A stretch of 9,821 nt of DNA from Savagea sp. Lineage in GTDB: Bacteria; Bacillota; Bacilli; Bacillales_A; Planococcaceae. Positions 1-6,467 of the stretch are shown piece after piece (the first letter of the stretch is position 1; the number at the start of each line of letters is the position of its first letter). The notes below the pieces were generated by a model. The model saw nothing but the letters and a program-made list of their open reading frames with translations. It was not told where the DNA came from and made no database searches. The stretch lies in assembly GCA_030152585.1 (NCBI GenBank), contig JASLJC010000119.1, forward strand, positions 1 to 9,821, given 5' to 3'. The translations under genes and the position numbers were made by a program.

Positions 1-1321
1 TTGCTTCTAACGCAGCAAGCCATTCTTTTCCATTTTTTGACGCGTGGCGATATTGGTCTAACGTTTCATTGTAACCGTCTCGAATAACCCCTTGTTCCTT
101 TACCGAAATTGGCGGTTGTTCAGCAATCGCTTCTTGAAGTAATGAGGCAAGTGGTGCACAAACATCCAGTTGTTGACCGAGTTGTTGTAAAACTTGCTCT
201 TCTGACGATAAGAGACGTTCCTGGATGATTGGTAAAACGAGTAGTGAATCACGTAACTGCGCTAAGTCACGACCACCTGCACTATTCATCGCAATACGAC
301 CTGCTAAACGTTCTAAATCATAGACTTGCTTTAACATTTGTTTCATATCACTACGTTCTAAAAATGCTCGTATCCATGCTTCTACAACGTTTAATCGTTC
401 TTCAATCGCTTCTTTATTTGCCAATGGTTCGTAAATCCAGCGACTTAAAAGACGTGCTCCCATCGCCGTCGATGTATCATCTAATAAATCGAATAATGTC
501 CCTTTTTTCTTATTCGTTCGTAACGATTGTACTAACTCTAGATTACGCATCGAGTTTGCATCGATCGACAATTTTTCATCTTTACGTATGAAACGAAACG
601 GACGAATATGTTGAAGTGATGCTTTTTGCATTTCTTGGACGTATTGGAGCAAACGAAAGACGACAGGCTGAGCTTCTTTTGGAGTCCATTGTATAATTTG
701 TTCACTCGTCGGTAATGTCGTTTCAACTTCTATCGACACTGCAATGCCTTTTGCTTGTAACATCGGTTCGTACGTTTCATATACTTCTTTTGAAACGACG
801 ACTTCTTTTAACTGTCGAGCGATTAATTCATTTGCAATTTCTTCTGTACGCCCCTCTAAACATTCTGTACGTCCTTCACCGGTTGCTACGTCAACATAAG
901 CGACGTAGACGCTCGTATTTTGTACATCGAGAGCACCGATAAAATGGTTTTCAGCACGGTTGATCGTTTTCCCTTCTGTTAACGTTCCCGGTGTTACAAT
1001 TCGAACGACATCGCGACGAACGATTCCTTTTGCCTCTGCCGGGTCTTCTATTTGTTCACAAATCGCAACTTTATGTCCATTTTGAACAAGTGTTTCAATA
1101 TAGTTTTCTGCCGAATGGTGCGGTACACCACACATCGGAATTTTTTCATCGTATTTCCCAGCACGTGCTGTTAATGTAATCTCGAGCAAAGCTGCTGCTT
1201 TTTCAGCATCTTCGAAAAACAATTCATAAAAATCACCTAATCGAAAAAATAAAAATGAATCTGGATGTTGTCGTTTAATTGATAAATATTGCTTCATCAT
1301 TGGCGTATGTTCTTTTTTCAT
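1..1321 (-). CDS. mutS: DNA mismatch repair protein MutS, N-terminal 440 residues (runs off the left edge)
   Basis: MutS recognises mismatched or unpaired bases in newly replicated DNA and recruits MutL. The frame is open without interruption from an ATG at 1321 to base 1; I translated it by hand because it has no stop in the window. Visible are the mismatch-binding domain with the F-Y-E wedge (GDFYELF, Phe31 and Glu33), the family signatures PMCGVPHHSA and VAICEQIEDP, and RIVTPGTLTEG leading into the connector, then part of the core/lever region. The Walker ATPase and helix-turn-helix regions lie beyond the window. A short AGGA about five bases ahead of the ATG serves as ribosome site. mutS follows ricA without cotE in between, and is separated from it by a terminator, so it is probably transcribed from its own promoter or by read-through. 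Identification is firm; completeness cannot be judged. Confidence 0.96.
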   Translation of the reverse strand, partial: MKKEHTPMMKQYLSIKRQHPDSFLFFRLGDFYELFFEDAEKAAALLEITLTARAGKYDEKIPMCGVPHHSAENYIETLVQNGHKVAICEQIEDPAEAKGIVRRDVVRIVTPGTLTEGKTINRAENHFIGALDVQNTSVYVAYVDVATGEGRTECLEGRTEEIANELIARQLKEVVVSKEVYETYEPMLQAKGIAVSIEVETTLPTSEQIIQWTPKEAQPVVFRLLQYVQEMQKASLQHIRPFRFIRKDEKLSIDANSMRNLELVQSLRTNKKKGTLFDLLDDTSTAMGARLLSRWIYEPLANKEAIEERLNVVEAWIRAFLERSDMKQMLKQVYDLERLAGRIAMNSAGGRDLAQLRDSLLVLPIIQERLLSSEEQVLQQLGQQLDVCAPLASLLQEAIAEQPPISVKEQGVIRDGYNETLDQYRHASKNGKEWLAALEA

Positions 1322-1358
1322 CGTATTCCTACTTTCTTCTATCTTACGTTCTCTTTTT

Positions 1359-1387
1359 ATCGTACCTCTTTCTTTTACAAGAGGCAA
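1359..1387 (-). promoter_or_regulatory. Possible mutS promoter
   Basis: Between the ricA terminator and the mutS ATG there is TTGCCT (1382-1387), a 17-base spacer and TACGAT (1359-1364), each hexamer matching the sigma-A consensus at four of six positions. Its placement just after the terminator and about 38 bases before the start codon fits a separate mutS transcript. The match is moderate, so this is a suggestion only. Confidence 0.4.
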
Positions 1388-1392
1388 AATTG

Positions 1393-1436
1393 AAAAATCA
1401 CGAGTCTATGTCGATTGACATAGCTCGTGATTTTTT
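1393..1436 (-). terminator. Intrinsic terminator of the ymdB-miaB-ricA operon
   Basis: Bases 1393-1404 pair with 1424-1435 (12 bp) and 1406-1412 pair with 1417-1423 (7 bp), with one bulged T and a GATT tetraloop. The stem begins at the last base of the ricA stop codon, and the minus-strand 3' arm ends in a short T-run (TTTTTC). The A/T flanks make the element symmetrical, so it could also stop transcription from the plus strand. Confidence 0.85.
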
Positions 1437-1798
1437 CACTCTGTTCGGCGACGTAACGTATCACGTACAGATGCTCGAATTTCTTTCGTTACAAGTTGTA
1501 ACAATTCATTCGCTTCCTCTTGTACTTGCGTATATTGTACGACAATCGGTAACGAATCAATCTCTCGCTCTAACTGTGCAATTTCTTGTTCTACGATCAT
1601 TAACGCTTTTTTCTTATCGTATTGTTCAAAATTAACCGCTTGTTGCTGTAATTGTTTCAGCCGTTCAATTTTTTCCATAACTGATGTACTTTTATGAATT
1701 TGTTCTTCTGCTCGGCGAAATGTTGCAATTTCATCTACTTGACGAAGTTGAGCTGCTAATTGATCTGCACTGTGTAAAATGTCGCTTTTATCGTACAT
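1436..1798 (-). CDS. ricA: RicA/YmcA-type regulator (YlbF/YmcA family), short form
   Basis: This 120-residue protein matches the YlbF/YmcA family: all-helical, rich in Glu, Gln and Lys, with LKQLQQQAVNFEQYDKK in the middle and ANELLQLVTKEI near the end, closely paralleling B. subtilis YmcA. In B. subtilis, YmcA (RicA) joins YlbF and YaaT in a complex needed for biofilm formation, competence and sporulation, which works with RNase Y on RNA processing. The ATG at 1798 has a GGAG seven bases upstream and lies inside the miaB 3' end (11-bp overlap), so the two are translationally linked. The protein is about 20 residues shorter than the B. subtilis one, ends in DTLRRRTE and contains no cysteine, so the C-terminal cysteine-containing tail of the B. 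subtilis protein is absent. Family assignment is confident; retention of the same role is inference. Confidence 0.88.
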   Translation of the reverse strand: MYDKSDILHSADQLAAQLRQVDEIATFRRAEEQIHKSTSVMEKIERLKQLQQQAVNFEQYDKKKALMIVEQEIAQLEREIDSLPIVVQYTQVQEEANELLQLVTKEIRASVRDTLRRRTE

Positions 1799-3293
1799 CT
1801 CTATGCTCCGTCACGAGTTCTCCGATGAGCGACCACGTCCGCGTTTCCGTAATCCGAACATCTACAATTTTTCCAATGTATTCTTTCGGAGCACGAACGT
1901 TTACTAATTTATTCTTTTCAGTATAGCCCGATAAAACGTTCGGATCTTTTTTACTTTCTCCTTCGATTAATACGCGCACGACTTGATCTTGATATGCAGA
2001 CATCGCACGAGCTGTATAATCGTTTACAACTTCATTTAAACGTTCAAGACGACGTTGTTTCACTTCCATCGGAATGTTATCTTTCATTTTAGCAGCCGGT
2101 GTTCCTTCACGCGGTGAATAAATAAATGTAAACGCATGATCAAACTGCACTTCATGGTATAACGATAACGTTTCTTCAAATTGTTCGTCTGTTTCGTTCG
2201 GGAAACCGACGATAATATCTGTCGTTAACGTTACATTTGGCATCGCTTGTTTAATTTTACGCACGAGTTCTAAATATTGTTCACGTGTATATTTACGTGA
2301 CATAATTTTTAAAATATCACTTGAACCTGATTGTACAGGTAAGTGAATATGGTCCACTAAGTTTCCACCTTTTGCGAGCACTTCAATTAAATGATCATCA
2401 AAATCACGCGGGTGGCTCGTCGTAAAACGAATACGTGGAATATCAATTAAACGAAGTTCGTCCATCAAATCGCCTAAACCGTACTCTAAATCGTCAAAAT
2501 CTTTACCGTAAGCATTTACGTTTTGGCCGAGCAATGTCACTTCTTGATACCCTGCCGCTGCGAGCTCACGTACTTCTTGAACAATATCTTCTGGTCGACG
2601 ACTTCTTTCTTTTCCACGTGTATACGGTACGATGCAGTACGTACAAAACTTATCACAACCGTACATAATATTTACCCATGCTTTAATATTTCCGATACGA
2701 GCTTTCGGCAAGTTTTCGATAATGTCGCCTTCTTTTGACCATACTTCAACGACCATCGCTTTTGACATATACGCCTCGTGTAAAATTTCTGGTAAGCGAT
2801 GAATATTATGGGTTCCGAATACCATATCGACATGTTGTTGTTCTTGTAAAATTTTATTGACGATATTTTCTTGCTGTGTCATGCAGCCGCAAACACCGAT
2901 TAACATATCAGGGTTTTCGCGTTTTAAACCTTTTAAATGGCCTAATTCACCAAACACTCGATTTTCTGCATTTTCACGAATCGCACACGTATTTAATAAT
3001 ACAACATCCGCTTTATCCCACTCGCTTACCGCTGTATAGCCAAGTTGCATAAAAATACCTGCCATCACTTCTGTGTCGTGTTCGTTCATCTGACAACCAA
3101 ATGTACGGATATGGAATGTTCGTCCTTTTCCCATATTTAAATAACGTGCGTCAATATCAAAGTCATCAAAATATTTTACTTCTTCTTTCCCACGTTTTTT
3201 CGCATCTTTTAATGACGGTGGTTGATAGACCGTCTCAAAATATTGGCTGTAATCTTTTTCGGTTTTCGTTTGGAGTTTTTGTTGTTCGTTCAC
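1788..3293 (-). CDS. miaB: tRNA-2-methylthio-N6-dimethylallyladenosine synthase MiaB
   Basis: MiaB is a radical-SAM methylthiotransferase that turns i6A at position 37 of certain tRNAs into ms2i6A, improving codon reading. In 501 residues (the Bacillus protein is about 509) one sees the N-terminal methylthiotransferase domain with its three cluster cysteines Cys67 (TFGCQMNEHD), Cys103 (NTCAIRENAENR) and Cys137 (GCGCM-like motif). Next comes the radical-SAM motif C213-DKF-C217-TY-C220, and at the C-terminus a TRAM RNA-binding domain from about residue 435. An extended polar N-terminus of about 50 residues precedes the domain, as in other Bacilli. The start is GTG at 3293, with GGGGAG seven bases upstream. 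It lies 20 bp after ymdB and overlaps ricA by 11 bp, so all three appear to be one operon. All catalytic residues that I can check are present. Confidence 0.97.
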   Translation of the reverse strand: MNEQQKLQTKTEKDYSQYFETVYQPPSLKDAKKRGKEEVKYFDDFDIDARYLNMGKGRTFHIRTFGCQMNEHDTEVMAGIFMQLGYTAVSEWDKADVVLLNTCAIRENAENRVFGELGHLKGLKRENPDMLIGVCGCMTQQENIVNKILQEQQHVDMVFGTHNIHRLPEILHEAYMSKAMVVEVWSKEGDIIENLPKARIGNIKAWVNIMYGCDKFCTYCIVPYTRGKERSRRPEDIVQEVRELAAAGYQEVTLLGQNVNAYGKDFDDLEYGLGDLMDELRLIDIPRIRFTTSHPRDFDDHLIEVLAKGGNLVDHIHLPVQSGSSDILKIMSRKYTREQYLELVRKIKQAMPNVTLTTDIIVGFPNETDEQFEETLSLYHEVQFDHAFTFIYSPREGTPAAKMKDNIPMEVKQRRLERLNEVVNDYTARAMSAYQDQVVRVLIEGESKKDPNVLSGYTEKNKLVNVRAPKEYIGKIVDVRITETRTWSLIGELVTEHRDVR

Positions 3294-3313
3294 TGCTGAA
3301 CTCCCCTTCCTTT

Positions 3314-4117
3314 TTATCGTTTAAATTCAAATGGATGATCTTCACTAATCCGAATCCGTTCAACTTCTTCTGCTCGGCCCGTTTCATCATTTAAACGGAC
3401 AAATAAACCGTTCAATTGCGCTCGTCCTTTTTTAGGCACTTCAAAACGCGTCGGCATATTCGTTTTAAAACGGTGTAAAACGGCTTCTTTTTTCATTCCT
3501 AATATTTCATCATACGGTCCTGTCATTCCCGCGTCGGTTAAATAAGCAGTACCCTGTGGTAAAATTCGTTCATCTGCTGTTTGTACATGTGTATGCGTTC
3601 CTACGACGACACTTGCACGTCCGTCTAAATGAAAGCCCATCGCAATTTTTTCACTCGTCGCTTCTGCATGAAAGTCGACAAAAATAAAAGGAGATATTTC
3701 TTTCGCTTCTTGCATTAGTTCGTCTGCTTTTTTAAACGGATCATCATGTGGCGGTAAAAAAGTACGACCGTGTAAATTGATGACTGATAATGTTTTTCCA
3801 TTGCGTGATACTTGAGTCATTCCACGACCTGGTGCTTCTTCTGAAAAATTGGCAGGGCGGATTAAATACTCCGCATCTTCAATAAATTCAAATATATCAC
3901 GCTGATCCCAAGCATGGTTTCCGAGCGTGACGACATCGACACCTGCGCGTAAAAAATCATCATAAATTTGTTTCGTAATACCACGGCCCGCTGCTGCATT
4001 TTCGCCATTTACGATAATAAAATCTGCTTCATACTTGTTACGTAAACGTGATGTATAATCAAATACCATGTCGCGACCCATTGAACCGACGACATCTCCG
4101 ATAAATATAATATTCAC
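3314..4117 (-). CDS. ymdB: YmdB metallophosphodiesterase (2',3'-cAMP phosphodiesterase family)
   Basis: YmdB is a dinuclear-metal phosphodiesterase; in B. subtilis it acts on cyclic nucleotides and influences the choice between biofilm and motility. I place the start at a GTG at 4117 (267 residues; the Bacillus protein has 264). It has AGAGGA seven bases upstream and begins M-NIIFIGDVVGS, aligning with MRILFIGDVVGS. The in-frame ATGs at 4147 and 4135 lack a good ribosome site and would add residues not found in the family. With this numbering the known ligand positions fall in register: Asp8, Glu39, Asn67, His68, His150, His175 and His177 (GTHTHVQTAD). Other signatures are NGENAAAGRG, LRPANF-like IRPANF, and DFHAEATSEK. 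It is the first gene of the ymdB-miaB-ricA operon, separated from rny by a strong terminator, unlike a continuous rny-ymdB unit. Confidence 0.95.
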   Translation of the reverse strand: MNIIFIGDVVGSMGRDMVFDYTSRLRNKYEADFIIVNGENAAAGRGITKQIYDDFLRAGVDVVTLGNHAWDQRDIFEFIEDAEYLIRPANFSEEAPGRGMTQVSRNGKTLSVINLHGRTFLPPHDDPFKKADELMQEAKEISPFIFVDFHAEATSEKIAMGFHLDGRASVVVGTHTHVQTADERILPQGTAYLTDAGMTGPYDEILGMKKEAVLHRFKTNMPTRFEVPKKGRAQLNGLFVRLNDETGRAEEVERIRISEDHPFEFKR

Positions 4118-4391
4118 TTTCGATTCCTCTTTCATTTTAAATTCCATTCATTATAAAATAAATCGATATGCTTCATTATACAGTATATCATGTTTTCGTT
4201 ATCGTTTATAGACTCGGTATCGGCCTATTCCTTCATTAGAATCGAGAGTCTTTTTGATTATCTATATCATTTTTTACTACTTATAGCTAGAATGTATAAC
4301 GCCGTCAATCTTATTCATGCTATGTTTATAAATCCACATATACTGTACGAGTTACGAAAATTCCTAATATTTATAAATCAATGACAACGAT
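4118..4391. other. Intergenic region between ymdB and the rny terminator
   Basis: About 270 AT-rich bases without a convincing gene. Apart from the candidate -10 elements it has a 10-bp inverted repeat, TACAGTATAT at 4179-4188 and ATATACTGTA at 4338-4347, 149 bases apart, and a shorter GACTC/GAGTC pair at 4211-4250. A plus-strand 64-codon frame (4190-4384) lacks a ribosome site and resembles nothing I know. B. subtilis has no gene between rny and ymdB, so this gap may simply be leader and promoter DNA. Confidence 0.6.
4150..4180 (-). promoter_or_regulatory. Candidate ymdB promoter -10 elements
   Basis: Two perfect TATAAT hexamers occur on the minus strand, at 4175-4180 and 4150-4155, the first preceded directly by TG. 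They sit 58 and 33 bases ahead of the proposed ymdB GTG. Neither has a good TTGACA partner at 16-18 bases, so which one is used, if either, is uncertain. A start from the nearer one would lie at or past the upstream in-frame ATG at 4147, which supports the downstream GTG as start. Confidence 0.4.
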
Positions 4392-4428
4392 AAAAACATG
4401 CTCGCCAACAATCGACGAGCATGTTTTT
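4392..4428 (-). terminator. Intrinsic terminator of rny
   Basis: A perfect 13-bp stem pairs 4392-4404 with 4416-4428 around an 11-base loop, the core being CATGCTCG/CGAGCATG. It starts directly after the rny stop codon and ends in TTTTTA on the minus strand. The other side has a T-run as well, so it is potentially bidirectional. It separates rny from the ymdB operon. Confidence 0.9.
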
Positions 4429-5988
4429 TTATTTTGCGTACTCTACAGCACGCATCTCTCGAATCACAGTTACTTTAATATGACCCGGATAATTTAATTC
4501 TTTTTCAATTTGTTTTCGAATATCTCTTGCAAGTTGATGAGAAGTCACATCATCTACTTGGTCTGGACGGACGATAATCCGTACTTCTCGACCTGCTTGA
4601 ATCGCATATGACTGTTCAACACCTTCATAAGACTCTGCAATTTCTTCTAATCGTTCTAATCGTTTAATATAATTTTCTAACGTTTCACTTCTTGCTCCTG
4701 GACGCGCAGCAGAAAGTGCATCCGCTGCTGCAACGAGTACGGCAATAATAGATGTTGCTTCTTCGTCTCCATGATGCGAAGCGATACTATTAATTACGAC
4801 TGGATGTTCATTATATTTCATTGCAAGTTCTTTTCCGATTTGAACGTGACTTCCTTCGACTTCATGATCGATTGCTTTTCCGATATCGTGAAGTAATCCT
4901 GCACGGCGCGCAAGACTCACATCTTCCCCGAGTTCAGCTGCCATGAGTCCTGTTAAATATGCCACTTCAATCGAGTGTTTTAAAACATTTTGTCCGTAGC
5001 TTGTACGGAAATGTAGACGTCCTAACACTTTCATTAAGTCTGGGTGTAAATTGTGTACTCCGACATCAAATGTCGTCTCTTCCCCTTTTTCACGAATGAG
5101 TTCGTCTACTTCACGACGTGATTTGTCGACCATCTCTTCAATTCGCGCAGGGTGAATCCGACCGTCTTGTACAAGTTTTTCTAACGATAAACGTGCAATT
5201 TCCCGACGTACGGGATCGAACCCAGATAAAATAACAGCTTCCGGTGTATCATCGATAATTAAATCAATTCCTGTGAGCGCTTCAAATGTTCGAATATTAC
5301 GCCCTTCTCGACCGATAATACGACCTTTCATTTCGTCATTCGGTAAGTTTACGACAGATACTGTCGTCTCCGCGACGTGATCGGCGGCAAATCGTTGCAA
5401 GGCAAGAGATAAAATTTCACGTGCTTTTTTCTCTGCTTCTTCTTTCGCTCGATCTTCATGTTCTTTAGACATTCGAGCAATATCGTAAGCAAGCTCTTTT
5501 TCAGCACGACTTAAAATTTTCTGTTCCGCTTCTTCCTTCGTTAAGGAAGCGATGCGTTGTAACTCTTCTTCGCGTTGAGCGAGGAGTTCTTCCGCCTTGC
5601 GTTCCATCTGTTCCATATGCTGTTGTTTCTTAGTTAACTCTTGTGTGAGCTCATCTAAGTTATCTTCTTTTTTGTTAAGGTTTTCATCTTTTCGGTCTAA
5701 AATTTCTTCCCGTTGGATGAGACGATTTTCTTGCTTTTGAATCTCTGTGCGGCGTTCTCTTAACTCCCGCTCCGTCTCTGTTCTTAACTTGTGATTTTCA
5801 TCTTTTGCTTCTAAGAGTGCTTCTTTCTTTAACGACTCTGCTTCCCGCTTTGCATCTTCTACAATGCGTTCTGCTGTGTTTTGAGCACCCGTCACTTTTG
5901 ATTCATTCACGTTTTTATTATAAAAATAATGCACAACTGCACCGACGATAAAACTGAGCAAAGCGGAGATGATAATTTGAGAAGTAAT
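4429..5988 (-). CDS. rny: Ribonuclease Y, probable ATT start
   Basis: RNase Y is the membrane-anchored endoribonuclease that starts decay and processing of many mRNAs in Gram-positive bacteria. In order: one N-terminal membrane segment (residues 3-22), a long charged coiled coil (about 35-185), a KH RNA-binding domain with GRIIGREGRN (223-232), and an HD hydrolase domain with the His-Asp pair in LLHDIGKAIDHE (His367, Asp368) and SHHGDEE (from 404). It ends PGHIKVTVIREMRAVEYAK, the family's C-terminus. The longest frame begins with a TTG at 6117, but that codon is the -35 box of the promoter. The chosen ATT at 5988 gives 519 residues against 520 in B. subtilis, with the same distance from start to the conserved region, and has the ideal ribosome site. 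A GTG at 5997 is the conventional alternative (522 residues), but it overlaps that site. Product certain, start probable. Confidence 0.95.
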   Translation of the reverse strand: MTSQIIISALLSFIVGAVVHYFYNKNVNESKVTGAQNTAERIVEDAKREAESLKKEALLEAKDENHKLRTETERELRERRTEIQKQENRLIQREEILDRKDENLNKKEDNLDELTQELTKKQQHMEQMERKAEELLAQREEELQRIASLTKEEAEQKILSRAEKELAYDIARMSKEHEDRAKEEAEKKAREILSLALQRFAADHVAETTVSVVNLPNDEMKGRIIGREGRNIRTFEALTGIDLIIDDTPEAVILSGFDPVRREIARLSLEKLVQDGRIHPARIEEMVDKSRREVDELIREKGEETTFDVGVHNLHPDLMKVLGRLHFRTSYGQNVLKHSIEVAYLTGLMAAELGEDVSLARRAGLLHDIGKAIDHEVEGSHVQIGKELAMKYNEHPVVINSIASHHGDEEATSIIAVLVAAADALSAARPGARSETLENYIKRLERLEEIAESYEGVEQSYAIQAGREVRIIVRPDQVDDVTSHQLARDIRKQIEKELNYPGHIKVTVIREMRAVEYAK

Positions 5989-5994
5989 CTTAGC

Positions 5995-6005
5995 CACCTC
6001 CTCCT
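5995..6005 (-). promoter_or_regulatory. Shine-Dalgarno that decides the rny start
   Basis: The minus strand reads AGGAGGAGGTGG followed by CTAAG and then ATT. The AGGAGGTG part is an eight-base match to the 16S rRNA 3' end, and the last G of GGAGG is eight bases from the ATT, the usual spacing in Bacilli. The GTG at 5997-5995 lies within the ribosome site itself, two to zero bases from a GGAGG, so it is badly placed for initiation. Confidence 0.75.
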
Positions 6006-6083
6006 GCTTATTTTCTTTTTCAGTCGGCTCGTATATTAAAATGCAACATACTGCCAATTCATTTTTTTGAGTATGAAGTACAA

Positions 6084-6117
6084 ATACAATTGTATAGTTG
6101 TCATTTTCAACTGTCAA
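6084..6117 (-). promoter_or_regulatory. rny promoter with palindrome over the -10 box
   Basis: A perfect TTGACA (6112-6117), an exact 17-base spacer and TACAAT (6089-6094, five of six) make this the best sigma-A promoter in the window. Transcription would start near 6082, giving a leader of about 95 bases before the ATT start. The -10 box is embedded in the perfect 12-bp palindrome ATACAATTGTAT (6084-6095), which might be a repressor site or chance; I do not recognise it. Confidence 0.85.
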
Positions 6118-6393
6118 GATGCGAGACGAAAGGAATGCGTTCCTTTCTTGCTTTTCTTTTCATTTTTGACGCTCTTTCTCTTCTTATTGAAGTCTGTTCT
6201 CAATTACAAATGCTTTTACTTCCATTTCATCAATTTATACATACCCTTCCGTCCGGATTTGTGAAAGAAAACTCCTGTTGCGAACTCTTTCACTGCTCAC
6301 AAAAAAATTTTTCTCGGGAAGTTCGTAGCGAGCCACACATCTTGCATATATATGTGAATTTGTGTAAAAACCCCAACATCTATGATAGAACCC
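6118..6393. other. Intergenic region upstream of the rny promoter
   Basis: About 275 bases between the recA terminator and the rny promoter with no convincing gene. In B. subtilis this is where pbpX lies; no remnant of a penicillin-binding-protein-like sequence is visible in any frame. It contains several short inverted repeats: GAAAGGAA/TTCCTTTC around TGCG (6128-6147), GTGAAAGA/TCTTTCAC (6261-6293) and a CTCG/CGAG pair next to an A/T run (6301-6332). Small structured RNA or plain spacer cannot be distinguished here. Confidence 0.5.
6128..6147. repeat. 8-bp inverted repeat just upstream of the rny promoter
   Basis: GAAAGGAA at 6128-6135 and TTCCTTTC at 6140-6147 flank a TGCG tetraloop. It ends 11 bases upstream of the rny -35 hexamer. 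There is no T-run after it on either strand, so it is not a classical terminator. It might be an operator or activator site or the 3' end of an upstream transcript. Confidence 0.5.
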
Positions 6394-6435
6394 AAAAAAG
6401 ACACATGAACGTTTAATCATTCAAGTGTCTTTTTT
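6394..6435 (-). terminator. Intrinsic terminator of recA
   Basis: An 11-bp stem (6394-6404 with 6425-6435, core GACAC/GTGTC) with an A-A mismatch and four further pairs TGAA/TTCA closes a 10-base loop. It lies 32 bases after the recA stop and ends in TTTTTTGGG on the minus strand. Flanking A and T runs make it symmetrical. Confidence 0.88.
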
Positions 6436-6467
6436 AATTTAAAGGTCATTCCTATCTTCTGGCCTTA

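Noticed and set aside
229..3394. Numerous plus-strand open frames opposite mutS, ricA, miaB and ymdB
   Set aside because: They are antisense shadows of intact minus-strand genes, with no ribosome sites or family motifs.
4118..4147. Extra ten residues at the YmdB N-terminus from an ATG at 4147
   Set aside because: No ribosome site, likely at the edge of the transcription start, and not aligned with the family; the GTG at 4117 fits the metal-ligand numbering.
4190..4384. Plus-strand 64-codon hydrophobic frame ending just before the bidirectional rny terminator
   Set aside because: No ribosome site ahead of its ATG, no recognisable family, AT-rich intergenic composition; the terminator is explained by rny.
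5989..6117. N-terminal extension of RNase Y (43 residues from a TTG at 6117)
   Set aside because: The TTG is the -35 hexamer of the rny promoter, the stretch has no ribosome site, and the B. subtilis protein starts with the membrane segment right where the ATT lies.
6067..6416. Plus-strand frames of 65 and 108 codons in the recA-rny gap
   Set aside because: No ribosome sites or known domains; they run through the rny promoter and the recA terminator on the opposite strand.
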